Below, in pieces: positions 51,840 to 61,400 of a stretch of 64,000 nucleotides of DNA. The stretch is from positions 1,798,001 through 1,862,000 of the forward strand of contig JASJZH010000003.1 of assembly GCA_037178975.1 (NCBI GenBank), written 5' to 3'. The stretch is from Oscheius tipulae (Eukaryota > Nematoda > Chromadorea > Rhabditida > Rhabditidae). Every line of letters starts with the position of its first letter. Position 1 is the first letter of the stretch. The notes below the pieces were generated by a model. It saw only the letters and a program-made list of their open reading frames with translations. It was not told the DNA's origin and did no database searches. Both the position numbers and the translations under genes were made by a program.

Positions 51840-51944
51840 ATAATATTCTCATTTTAGGCTGTTTTGATTGTTGACGTTGCGGTGTAACGATAAAGAGCCT
51901 ATGCATTTCTAGCGTTAATTGTTAACCGAACCGTTGTATTAGCT

Positions 51945-52110
51945 TTGTGTGGAGAATGTTGCTCCTGTCACGGTAGCTAGGCTAGAGCAATACCCACACA
52001 CGTGGTGAACTTCAACCTGCTCGCACATAAAAGAGATTGTGAACAGGGCAAAGCTCGAAGGAATCAGGCTATAACTGTCATTGAACTCCTGACCTGTCCG
52101 TCCGATAAAC
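51945..52110. repeat. dispersed repeat, copy 1 (pair with 54478-54650)
   Basis: Shared blocks: AATGTTGCTCCTGT, GGTAGCT, CAAAGCTCGAAGGAATCAGG (here) against CAAAGGAATCAGACTA (there), and ACTGTCAT. Confidence 0.6.
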
Positions 52111-52265
52111 GACAAAAGCAGATTTATTGCACTCGTTTACATTCGGAGCTTAAGAAAGGTAGTTATGGTTTCCCATTTCCCAGCGATTGTTCCTTTTTCC
52201 ACTAGTACTTTTGGCGGTTTTAAAAGGGGTCGCGAAGACATCTAAGACTGCTGATTCGACGTCTT

Positions 52266-52373
52266 TCTTGTTGCCTTCCCACAGAAGGGAAGGCCGTTCC
52301 AAAATTTCTTATAACCTCTACATGAGAGCAGGGTCGGAAGCATTTGAATACCTCAAACTTGGGTAATTAAACC
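52266..52373 (-). ncRNA. sls-1-like: SL1 spliced-leader RNA gene
   Basis: Minus strand: the 22-nt leader at 52352-52373 is identical to nematode SL1 as I know it (starts GGTTTAATTACC, ends AAGTTTGAG). It is followed directly by a GT donor (GTATTC). About 45 nt on is the Sm-binding site AAATTTTGGAA (52297-52307). It is followed by a perfect terminal hairpin, CCTTCCC/GGGAAGG with a 6-nt loop (52274-52293). The total of about 108 nt and the order leader-donor-Sm site-3' hairpin are those of SL RNA. No 5S rRNA gene, its usual neighbour in Caenorhabditis, is seen nearby. Its product donates the leader in trans-splicing to mRNA 5' ends. Confidence 0.95.
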
Positions 52374-53244
52374 GACGCTATCGCTCTCGCCTTGAACATA
52401 GGGAGCACTAAGCGACGAGATAGTACGACATAGGCGGGAGGTATTTGGGCCAGAGACAGAAAGAAGCATTAGTGGCCAGCCAAAAGGTCTGCAAGAGGAA
52501 GATTACCCAAGTTTGTCGTCAGAATTGAAAAGAACAGGCTTTAATTTGTTTTTAGGCTCATAACATGCTTCTGAATCATACATTTCATCTAACAAATTCC
52601 ATTTATATTCAGAAATTGGTACAAAAGAGATTGACCGTTCTCCGTATCTGACCTATGCCTTTTTTCGTTTCGATAGATGATACACATAAAGAGAATGGTT
52701 TGCAGAGACAGAAATATGAAAGGGCAGACAGAGACAGATGGACAGAGAGACCAAAAACCAAAATATCTAGATAACTATCTTGTCACATGGTCAATAATGG
52801 CCCATTTTCCCAAGGGTCCATGTCCTCTCGGTATATTCCCGCCTGTAAAGGACCATCGCTTCTCGCCTTATTACCTCGGCCCTATGCTTTTGGCACCGAC
52901 CCCGCCTCCTCCATTTTGTATAAATAGCGAGGAGATGGTCACAGTCTAATCAGTCTTCTCCTCGACAGTCATCAACTCTCCAACTTGGTCCCAATTCGGC
53001 GGTGTAGCTCTCCTGCAGTGAAATCTATTTGTGATTTTCACCGGGAGTACTTCATCGCCGAAAAGGGTCGAACCTCTTCCGCTGCAGTTCTCAAACTTTT
53101 CGAAAATGTTCATCACAGTGAAATTGTTGGATACTTTTCACCGGGAGAACATTTTTGGATGGTGAAGGACTAACATTCCCTGTTTCTTTTTATTGTGTCC
53201 CTTTCCTCCGAACTCGCGGCTCCGATGAATCCAGAACTGATTTA
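52374..53244. other. SL RNA upstream region and intergenic DNA
   Basis: The first 100 nt should hold the SL RNA promoter (proximal sequence element), which I cannot define. A TATAAATAG at about 52919 has no coding frame after it. Two spaced copies of a hairpin-like motif lie at 53016-53047 and 53115-53147. Confidence 0.45.
53016..53147. repeat. two spaced copies of a CAGTGAAAT...TTTTCACCGGGAG motif
   Basis: Copies at 53016-53047 and 53115-53147 share both ends with the same internal spacing (about 10-11 nt). Each contains GTGAAA...TTTTCAC, able to fold back. Confidence 0.55.
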
Positions 53245-53728
53245 AAGTTTGATGGGTCAAACGTTTGGAGCTTTCAACAAAGTGGCCAACCTGCTAACAT
53301 GCTGTCTACTCTCAATGGTGAATCGCAGGCAGCAGTTAGAGTCCTACGTCACTCCGGTAGCCTTGTACGGAGCAGAAAGCTGGTCTTTGAGAGAAGCTGA
53401 GAAGAAACACATGGACTGCCAAAGAAGAATGGAACGAAGAATGGTCGGGATAACTCTTGACAGATGAACCAGAGGGTCAGAGAAAAAACGGAACTGACTG
53501 ATTGGAGGAAAAAAGCACCCTCAATGAAGCTTCGCTGGGCCAAGAAGACAACAAAGATGGAACCAAGCCGTTGGACCAAAATAGCGACCGAATGCATCCC
53601 TTTTGAGAGTCGAAGACAGAGAGATGGACAACGTCTACGATGGATCGACGAAGTGCAGCAGACAATAACACACATGGCGGAGAAAAACCGCGCAAGAATG
53701 GTACAACATCAGAACTGCACTCGTTGAT
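53245..53728 (+). mobile_element. non-LTR retrotransposon (RTE/CR1-type) relic
   Basis: Two frames together resemble the C-terminal end of a LINE reverse-transcriptase polyprotein: VTPVALYGAESWSLREAEKK, QRRMERRMVGITLDR, then after a stop and frame change ELTDWRKKAPSMKLRWAKK and RWIDEVQQTI. These match the conserved LPALTYGAETW / RMERxMLGI / WRWAGHVARRxDxRW blocks of such elements. Only this 3' part is present, and it is interrupted, so it is a 5'-truncated dead copy. Confidence 0.75.
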
Positions 53729-53917
53729 AAATGCAATAAATTAGCTTTTCCCGAATTAGCTATTCTTATATACCAAAGAGCCATGTCAATCTTATAGGCT
53801 ATCTCGATTCATCAACAGTCCATTTCCCCCTCTCCCTTCCCCTCATAAATCACAGGAGACGTCTGTTTCATTAATGCTGTTTTATATGTCTCCCATGTCC
53901 GTCCTTCTTCTCACCAT

Positions 53918-53924
53918 ATAAAGT
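53918..53924 (+). promoter_or_regulatory. TATA box
   Basis: TATAAAG lies 37 nt before the ATG at 53955, the same spacing as for the secreted peptide gene at 15003. Confidence 0.5.
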
Positions 53925-53954
53925 GACAATGGAGTCCATTCTTCCCCCAAAAGA

Positions 53955-55420
53955 ATGGCTCGCCTCGTCCTTTTATTGTTGGCCATACAATTCAACGCAG
54001 CCGAGTCTGTCAACGAGGCTCTGAAGGTCCACAGAAGCTTTCGGAACGGATTCTCAGCAGCCTACAATGAGCACAACTTTGATAAGGCTGTCTCGGTGGG
54101 TTTCGGACCATTTCGGATAGCATAAGTAGATTCAGTTTTATGCCAGCAATGCGAGCCTGATCAACTATCGTAAAATCTCTGAAGATCCTTCCTTACAGGT
54201 GGAGGAGACTTCGGAGATGCGGGGACATAAGGGTGAGGTCGTTTCACATCTAAACAAATTTCAAAATGTATTATTCTAGATTAGAGTTGACAAGACATGT
54301 CAGGTCAGTTCAAGTTACAAATTTAGCACTGACAGTGAGTCGCTCCGCCAGGAGCGTACTGGTCTTTTTGAATTGTTCTCGCGTCTCTGTCTGTCTCTCT
54401 GAAGCCAAAATTGCAAGTAGTGTGCACTACTTTATGCGTATACTAATTGTTTCGAGTCAGTTTGCGAGATAGCTTCTTTGGGAAAATGTTGCTCCTGTAA
54501 GGGTAGCTCGACTGGCGGGGAACTTGCGGACGGGTTGAAGTGAGGGAAGAGGACCAAGACAGATTGATAGAAGGAAATAGAAAACGGGTAAAGCTCAAAG
54601 GAATCAGACTATGACTGTCATCGAGCCTCTCTAGGGGTGATAACATTACTTGGATAGGGAGTTGGATTCGAGGGTCCAAAGAGTGAAAGGAAAATGGGTT
54701 CGAGGGATAAAAAGGACCGTTAAACAGTGGGAAGTGGATTTAACTGATTAGCAGTGGTCATTAGCAATTATTTTACTGGAGAAAGGACAAGTTAGGAGTC
54801 CACCGAAGGGGAGCAACATGTTAGGCTAACTTACTTGTTTGATCTCATTTTGAAATTCTCGGTGTGAAAAATACGATAAAGTCCGTTTCTAGGGCATTGA
54901 GCGCCGTTAAAGCGATTCAGAATTTTTGAGCAGCTTCACATGGATGAAGCCTGTCAGAAGGGAAAAGGTGACATAATCTGACTGACAGAGTGACACGCAA
55001 AGCATAAAAGGCAAACGCGCAGCGAAATCTACCGTCCGATTAGACCAGGTTTTGACAGACGCAAGCTGTTCGAAGGTGACAGGATCTCCAGGTATCTGTC
55101 TACCTCTCAGGTAGATAGATGGAGGAGACGACAATATGGCAGACATTTTTATAGGGCTAGACAAAAACGACTGTTCTAGTTTTTCAGACCTGAAAGTCTT
55201 CTTCGAGAACGAGAAGCGTCGTGGAGCTAAGGAGGTCAGTTTTTGGAATGGAGAGGAGGAGTTCGAGGCTGATGATGCGATTCGCGCATGGGGAATTATT
55301 CAGTTCGAAATGAAGACAGAATACAGAGAGGAAGGACGCTACGAGATTCTGTTCCAGAAAACCGAAGATACGACATGGCTCGTCGCCGAGGAATGGACTA
55401 ACATCACCAGAACCAACTAA
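53955..55420 (+). CDS. secreted SnoaL-like/DUF4440-type protein, 156 aa
   Basis: Three exons: 53955-54095, 54136-54232 and 55188-55420, phases consistent. Exon 1 gives a signal peptide (MARLVLLLLAIQFNAAES) and ALKVHRSFRNGFSAAYNEHN, the first helix of the fold. Exon 2 has NYRKISED and TSEMRGHK. Exon 3 has DLKVFFENEKRRGAKEVSFW, WGIIQFEMKTEYREEGRYEI and TTWLVAEEWT. The helix-then-beta pattern and the ending (GRYEILFQK...WLVAEEW) resemble the nematode DUF4440/SnoaL-like family, small ligand-binding or enzyme-like folds. Intron 2 is 955 nt and is made largely of two dispersed repeats. The 3' end has an AATAAA at 55450-55455, within 10 bp of the stop codon of the convergent KANSL3-like gene. Confidence 0.7.
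54277..54650. repeat. two dispersed repeats inside an intron
   Basis: 54277-54350 pairs with 25392-25470, and 54478-54650 pairs with 51945-52110. Both lie in the long intron of the DUF4440-type gene. Confidence 0.6.
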
Positions 55421-55449
55421 TTTTTTACGGACAATTTGTAATACTGTCC

Positions 55450-55455
55450 AATAAA
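55450..55455 (+). terminator. polyadenylation signal
   Basis: AATAAA lies 29 nt past the stop of the DUF4440-type gene. Confidence 0.6.
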
Positions 55456-55458
55456 TAC

Positions 55459-58400
55459 TCACAGCTCGTAGCTGCCGTCTCCTTTCAGCAGCTCCGGATC
55501 GACTTTCTTGGGGGTCTTTGGTTTCGGCTCGGAGCTTTTTGGCACGAATTTTGATGGTGGCTTGCCTAAAATTGAGTATACACACAAATATAGAGACAGA
55601 CAGTGAGACAGAAAGACATGCAACTGACCTTCAGTTGTCAGAGGAGCTTTTCCGTACCCGGCAGCATCTCTCCGATTCAGATACTCGTTGTATTCCAGGT
55701 CAAACTTGGAGATGGGCATATTCGAAAAGGAGAGCCAGAACAGCAACACAATGTCTAAGGGGTCGTCATGAATATTCAAAAAAAGGTTGCTAGGCAGTGC
55801 CTCCTTGAGAGATATCTAGAAAAATGATCAATTGGCAAAAATAAACCAAAAAGATTTACGTCTGGAGGGGGGGAAGGAAATCGAACTCCTGTCGAATGCT
55901 TGGAAGGCATCTATGCTACCATTACACCGCGGATGTGTTGTCTCAATTAAAGCGAGTGTTTGGCTACGAAACACTTTGACGCGAATCTACCGTATTTCGC
56001 GCGGCAATTCAAACCCCTTTTAAAGCTTCAAATAAAATGTTTTTCTGCCGATTTGTCGACGTTTGTAGCTCGTGTTAAAACACTACTCTACCTCATGTGG
56101 ACAGATTACATACAAGGAATAACCGCGTTTTGCAGTTCACGATTTTCCGTTTACGCGCCAAAACCGCTCTGTTCAAATCTATCTCGTCTCCCAGATAAAT
56201 TCTGATTTTCTTCCTCTTGTCTCGTGTAGACGTTGTTCTCTCTCGCTTAAACAATAGACATAAACGCAACTGTATGTTCATCTAGAGTGTTTTCCTCAAG
56301 GTCCCAATTGTACAACGGTTAGACGCGATGGCGGTTTATTAACCGGAGACAAAACAAGACAAAATGCGGAGGAAGAGGCAAAATAACAACGTTACAGGGA
56401 AAAAACACGGGGAAAGGGTTATATACCTACATAATTGAAATATCAGCCGGATCGTTAGAGTCCTTGTATTGCGGCTGAGGGACCTCGCTCATGCTGATCG
56501 ATGCAGAGACCGGGCGAGGACGTTGGACAGGCGGCCAGACGAGATAGCGATGCGGCGGGACTGAAAAAGGGATATTCAGGCGAGACAGGAAGGAGAAAAG
56601 TCACCTGGTGGCGGAGTAGGAGCTGTATAGCTGACCGAACGAGCTTGAGGAAGGTTGGTGTTGACATGGCGGCGATTAGATGCACCTCTCGTCGTCTTGA
56701 TCACTACGCGATATGGTGGTCTGACTGTAAATGTGGGAATAGAAAATTAAACGGGGGATCGATAAAGGCTCGAGGTGAGAATTCTACGGGCCAGAAATCT
56801 TCTGTTCAAAAGAAAAACTCACTATCGAAAGTCGGATACGGCGTGCGTCCGTCGATAGACTCCAGGTAATCCTTGCGCTGGGCGATTGGACAAGACCTCG
56901 GCATGATCGTCGGCTGCAGTTTTGGCGTGACCGTCTCGGGAAAACGTGCCTTTTTCAGCGCCTCGTTGAAATGAGCACGGGCGGCCAGGACGCGTGCCGA
57001 GCTGTTCAGGATGGCCAGTGGTGTGGGCAAGGAAGGCAGTCCAGAGTCCGTGATCGATTCCTCGTCTGCCTGGCTCCTCAGAAAGTCGATGATATCGCTC
57101 TGAAATTTGCATATTTGGAGAAGATGAAGTAAAACACGTACAGCAATGTTTTTGAAGACGGCAATCTGGCAGACTCCGTGGCGGAAGAGTTCAGCTGCCG
57201 GCACGAGGAGATTTTCATTGGCGTGAGGAATCGTTATAACGGCTGTTTCACCTGGAAAGGAAAGAAATATGTTGATAGTACATAAACAGAGGAGCCCCAG
57301 GTCTCCGCGTAACGGTTTTTTGCAGTTTTTCGAGTACTACCACTATTCTCTGGTATACATAATGGTTTGTAAACCAGAATCAGCGGTATTGAGGTATTCA
57401 GAAACTAGCTTACGATAAGTTAATGGCTTCGGGTATGTACTCATTTTGCATACTTACAGTATTCAAGGAACCCTTACCGTATATCTAAGCTTAGTAGTGA
57501 TACACGAAAGTGCAAACACGAAGTTACCGAGTATACTATGACGCGAGGCGCTTGTTTCAGTACAAAGTGATCGGGAACAATGGAAAACTCACATAGCATA
57601 CTGGCTCTCATCTTCTGCAGCACGTCCTGGTTATAGCTTTCTGCCTCGTTGCCCACGACAAAGAGCGTCGGACAGTATGTGTAGATGACATGGTCGTCGT
57701 CGGGACCGCCTCCAATTCCATGCTGCGTCTTCATGTGAAAGGCCAGATCGATCAGAGCCGAGACACCGGCTACGGATTTAAGTGCCTGAAAAACGAGTTA
57801 TACCATCGGAAAGGATAGCTTACACGATGATTGAGATAGCAGGAGAGACCCCAGCCGACGAGAACGATTCGTTTGCCGCCCATTTCGCGATCGTTTCTGT
57901 CCCTCTGCTTTGTAATCTAAATTCTGGGCTTTTTGGGAGAAAAGAAAGATGAATTGACCTCTCTTTTGACAATATCCGTGAAGCAGTTGACGACGCCGAA
58001 GGTCGTCTCGTCATTCTGGTCCGACGACTCCATCGCCAAGATGACGGATTCGTCCGCGCCGATCGCCTTGATAAAGCTGAAAATGAAAAGTTTACTGTTA
58101 TCGAATCTTTCGGAATTTAGAATATGCTTGAAAGCCTACGGACCTGTACAACGTATTATGAGCAGTCGTCACGCGGGGCTGATCCTCACAGCGGAAAGTT
58201 GGCGGCACGAGGATGAAGATCACGTCGGGCAGGTGCTTGGCGTAGACGAAGTTGGTCAGCAGCTCCGGCGGCACGGCGGCTTGCGCTTCCAGATCGTCCA
58301 CCTCGTCGAACTCGCCCACAAAATTGCGGTGGGCTTTCAAAATGGTCGGAGGAGTTGTCTTTTTGTCGAATACGAGCTCTTCGAGGCTCTCTTCTGTGTT

Positions 58401-58996
58401 CTAAGCATACAAGTTCGTATGTTAAGGTGAAAAGGGACTGACCTCTGCCTTCGGGAGCCAGAAGCGTCTCTTCTTCGCCTTCTTCTTGTCCAGGGTCGGC
58501 TGGATCTCCTCATCCTCGGGTACTTTAGCGATGGCAACTGTCGCCGGAGATTCGACCTAAAATCAGCCTTTTGAGCAGAAAAAACTATAAAAAGCACCAT
58601 AATCTTGCGCTTGACATGCTTTTTCACCGCAGGATAGCTGTCCGGCTGCGGCTTGCCGGACAGAAAGCAAAGAAGACGATCGGTACAGTCCGCACGGCTT
58701 CCCACGGGGTTCAATCCGCGATCCTCGAGCTCCTAGAAGTCCAATTTCTGGGGGAAAAAAAATCGTACCTTTCTGAGACGTCTATGGCTGTAGAGATGAA
58801 CCATACAGGGACGGACTTCGTTATTGACAGAGCTCCTTCGCAATTTGTGCGGCTCCTTCGGCGCAAAAATCATGTTCCTCATGTAGTCCGGCTTCTCGTC
58901 AGCCTCCATCGGCTCCTTCTTGACTTCGGGCGTGGGGTCAGGGTTTTTGTCGTCGGCGACGGCATCAGCGGCCATCAGACGATCCGTTGGTTCCAT
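55459..58996 (-). CDS. KANSL3-like (NSL complex) protein
   Basis: About 13 exons. The N-terminal exon (58769-58996) starts MEPTDRLMAADAVADD. Exon 58598-58732 (ELEDRGLNPVGSRADCTDRL) reads like a SAP motif. After a basic linker comes an alpha/beta-hydrolase-like core: DVIFILVPPTF (58141-58400), ESVILAMESSDQNDETTFG, KRIVLVGWGLSCYLNH (57824-57918), CPTLFVVGNEAESYNQDVLQ (57593-57787), VITIPHANENLLVPAAELFR and IDFLRSQADEES (to 56823). This order matches KANSL3, a subunit of the MOF histone-acetyltransferase NSL complex. A Pro/Arg-rich tail spans 56430-56727. A donor (AT/GTAGGT) just before a TAG at 56427 joins in phase to the final exons 55630-55817 and 55459-55565, ending DGSYEL. The last large intron holds a tRNA-Gly pseudogene. 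Confidence 0.7.
55858..55936 (-). pseudogene. tRNA-Gly (UCC) pseudogene
   Basis: The anticodon region is intact (GCCTTCCAAGC on the minus strand). The acceptor pairs poorly, the D arm has lost a base, and the T arm has an insertion. It lies in the 55818-56429 intron of the KANSL3-like gene, on the same strand. Confidence 0.85.
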
Positions 58997-59394
58997 ATTG
59001 GCTACAAAAACTGACATGTAGACAGAAAAACATGAGCAGAAAATGTTGTCATGAAAAAATTAGGTTTCGACGGCGAAAAACATTGATTTTTTTTACGCAA
59101 AAGACTGACAGTTGGTGAGAAGATCGTTTTTACACTTAAAGGGAGAATGACATTGCGGGTGTATGGAGGTCTCCGGGAACGTCTTTTGTAGTTGGGTCCC
59201 GCGACGAACTCCCCTGAAAATCAATCTTTCGTATTTTTCGGTGCTTTACACACATTTTCATAACGTGTAAGTGTGTTTAATCGACTTAGCATCGAAAACT
59301 ACCCCAGTAACATCTACTTCGATGTCAAAAATGACGAGAATAGTTAAAAAAAAATTGAGGAAACGCTCTTGTTCTCCCTTTTTCTTTTTCATTT

Positions 59395-59437
59395 GATAGG
59401 GTGCAAGAGGTCCCGGGACCGATTTCCGGCTCGGCTC
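59395..59437 (+). pseudogene. 3' half of tRNA-Pro (AGG)
   Basis: GTGCAAGAGGTCCCGGGACC followed by GATTTCCGGCTCGGCTC matches positions after the anticodon of the tRNA-Pro copies, with a few changes. The 5' half is absent. Confidence 0.8.
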
Positions 59438-59549
59438 AGATCTTTTTGTTAGTCTTTGCATCCTAAATTGAGTTCGCAATGCTTCGCAAGATCAGATAGA
59501 CATTTTTGTCGCGTTCCAATGCCCAAAATAGGTTAGAAACTTCATTCAT

Positions 59550-59921
59550 TCACTCATCACACACACAGTATCCACGATTACATCTCAATCCATGACAATC
59601 TCTCTCCGTATGCTGGTGGTCACACTCCTTCACGTTACAGAAATTGACCAGGTACTCGCTCTCATAGTAATTGTGTAGAACAAAAGCCCCAGTACAATCA
59701 CAGTATCCTCGGCGATTACAGGCTCCCTTGAAGTTGCCGCAGTCCTGATCTCCGTTGCATCTTAAAATCTGTACTTCTGTGGAAAATGACACAAACTTAC
59801 GGTAGGTTATTCACACAGGAGGCACAATCACAAGTGCCTAGGTGGTCACCAATACAACGACCACCCGGACAGTGCTCGTGGGCATAACAGTCTGCCAAGG
59901 CTGTGCATTCGAACTCGGGAA
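59550..59921 (-). CDS. Cys-rich secreted-type protein (partial)
   Basis: Two minus-strand exons. About 59811-59921 contains FECTALADCYAHEHCPGGRC and GTCDCASC. About 59550-59780 contains CNGDQDCGNFKGACNRRGYC, CDHQHTERDCHGLRCNRGYC and ends VCDE. The cysteine spacing (C-x5-C-x5-C-x5-C-x-C) recalls EGF- or EB-module-like extracellular repeats of nematodes. Splice signals exist (GTAAGT...CCACAG), but the two cysteine-rich frames do not join in phase, so there is either a missing micro-exon or a one-base error. No signal peptide exon was found upstream. Confidence 0.5.
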
Positions 59922-59941
59922 TCTAAAGGTGTGGTTCTAGT

Positions 59942-60121
59942 CAAGGGTGTGCGAAAATACCGTATATCCCAAAGTCGAAAGTACTGCAGTTTGCATACCA
60001 ACTTGTAAACACAAAAGGCCGTTTTCGAAAAACAATTGCGCATCAACGTCTACGGCTACAGCTTGGTGCACAAATTTTCTCACTCTCGACTTTCGGGTAT
60101 ACGGTTTTTGCACACCCCTGG
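59942..60121. repeat. inverted-repeat element of 180 bp
   Basis: Ends of about 40 bp pair: left GGGTGTGCGAAAATACCGTA, right TACGGTTTTTGCACACCCCT. It contains a 33-bp stretch also present at 60555-60587. Confidence 0.7.
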
Positions 60122-60512
60122 TTATGGCAAGAGTCTCAACGTACAGCTTGTTCAAAAGAGACAGTAGTTTGACGAGGGAAACGAGCTCGGAGGATTTCGG
60201 TGAAGGCTGTAAGCAGATTGTATCATTATAAATTTCATTGGAAGGACTGTGGTTTCCCCAGGTACCTTAGCTAACACATCAAAGCAAACCTTCACAGTGT
60301 AGTCGATCATCAGATCTTGTCGGCTGTCTCATTTCAGAGTGCTGACCGTCGATACTCAGATACTGGTATTGAGAGTATTGGTTGAATTTCTACCACGTTA
60401 CAGTTGGAAGTACAATACAAGTGGTGAGTCTACAGAGAGTCATTGTTACAGATCCCGGGAGCTGGACTATACAGCAACTTGATACACAGGATCAAATCTC
60501 TGTATACCTGGA

Positions 60513-61103
60513 TTGAAATCTACTACCTTAGTTTTTTTTTTGGTATTGGTAGAATGTACTGCAGTTTGCATACCAACTTGTAAACACGACGATGGTATTG
60601 GTAGCCCCGGACGTGACTACGGGATCAGAAATGGATGGACTCACCCTCAGCACCGAAAATACTTAAAAATAACAGTGACAGTTGCATCGAGGCAGAGAGT
60701 GAGGGTCTGGTTCGTTGACTGGTAGTAATGCCGAGTAATCAGTGGCTGACCATCAAAGGTCAATGCAGTACGGGGTTTATGCCCTCTCCTGTGTCTATTG
60801 GGAACTTCGGGTGAAGATTAGCAGTCATTATAGTAACCAGCCTCTATTTTCAGATCTTTGGGCGTCACCCATACTGTTTTTGCTGAAGCCCCTAATCGAA
60901 TTTCCGCACCTCTCTCTCACTGCGCAACAATCGAAGTGCAATACATAACAACTGATACCAGTATCGATAACAGTTTCTTCTCTTTTGGGTTCAGAGCGGC
61001 AGTCGGCTGCAACTTTCGTCCATTGTGTCTCCCATTCTCACACTATGGTGGAATGGGCGCAGCAGGTAAACTCTTTTCCTCCCAAAATTATCGTTGTACA
61101 TAA
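60513..61103 (+). CDS. secreted CUB-like domain protein
   Basis: Three exons: 60513-about 60695, about 60742-60827 and about 60855-61103. A signal peptide (MKSTTLVFFLVLVECTA) is followed by VCIPTCKHDDGIGSPG, then TVTVASRQR joined to WLTIKGQCSTGFMPSP through a 46-nt intron. The last exon is VTHTVFAEAPNRIS, IEVQYITTDTSIDNSFFSFG, FRAAVGC and a short tail to the stop at 61101. The pattern (Cys early, strand-rich middle, SIDNSFFSFGFRA near the end) resembles nematode CUB-like domains of innate-immunity type secreted proteins. Part of exon 1 (33 bp at 60555-60587) is identical to sequence inside the upstream inverted-repeat element. Confidence 0.5.
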
Positions 61104-61129
61104 GAAAGTTTTCAAAAATTAAAAAGATT

Positions 61130-61201
61130 TGCGTCCGGGGGGAATCGAACCCCCGTCGAATGCTTGGAAGGCATCCATGCTGACCATTACACCACGGACG
61201 C
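61130..61201 (-). tRNA. trnG-UCC: tRNA-Gly (UCC)
   Basis: Same as the copies at 39463 and 47775. It starts a second intact Gly/Pro cassette, 27 bp beyond the CUB-like gene's stop, on the other strand. Confidence 0.95.
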
Positions 61202-61328
61202 GGTGTTACCGTAAATAATTGACTGAAGGAGATCGGTGGACCCAAAAAGGATTAGATCCAGGAACAGGTTCTGGACAAGACGATAGGATACGGGACATCT
61301 CCCGTAAGAAGATTCTTATCCAAATCGT
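61202..61328. repeat. conserved tRNA-Gly/tRNA-Pro spacer
   Basis: 127 bp, same length and nearly the same sequence as 47847-47973. Confidence 0.85.
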
Positions 61329-61400
61329 GGCCGAGTGGTCTAGTGGTATGATTCTCGCTTAGGGTGCGAGAGGTCCCGGGATCGATCCCCGGCTCGGCCC
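61329..61400 (+). tRNA. trnP-AGG: tRNA-Pro (AGG)
   Basis: Identical cloverleaf to 47974-48045, followed by TTTTTT. Confidence 0.95.

Noticed and set aside
52374..53244. 5S rRNA gene next to the SL RNA gene
   Set aside because: I looked for 5S-like sequence because of the Caenorhabditis arrangement and found none.
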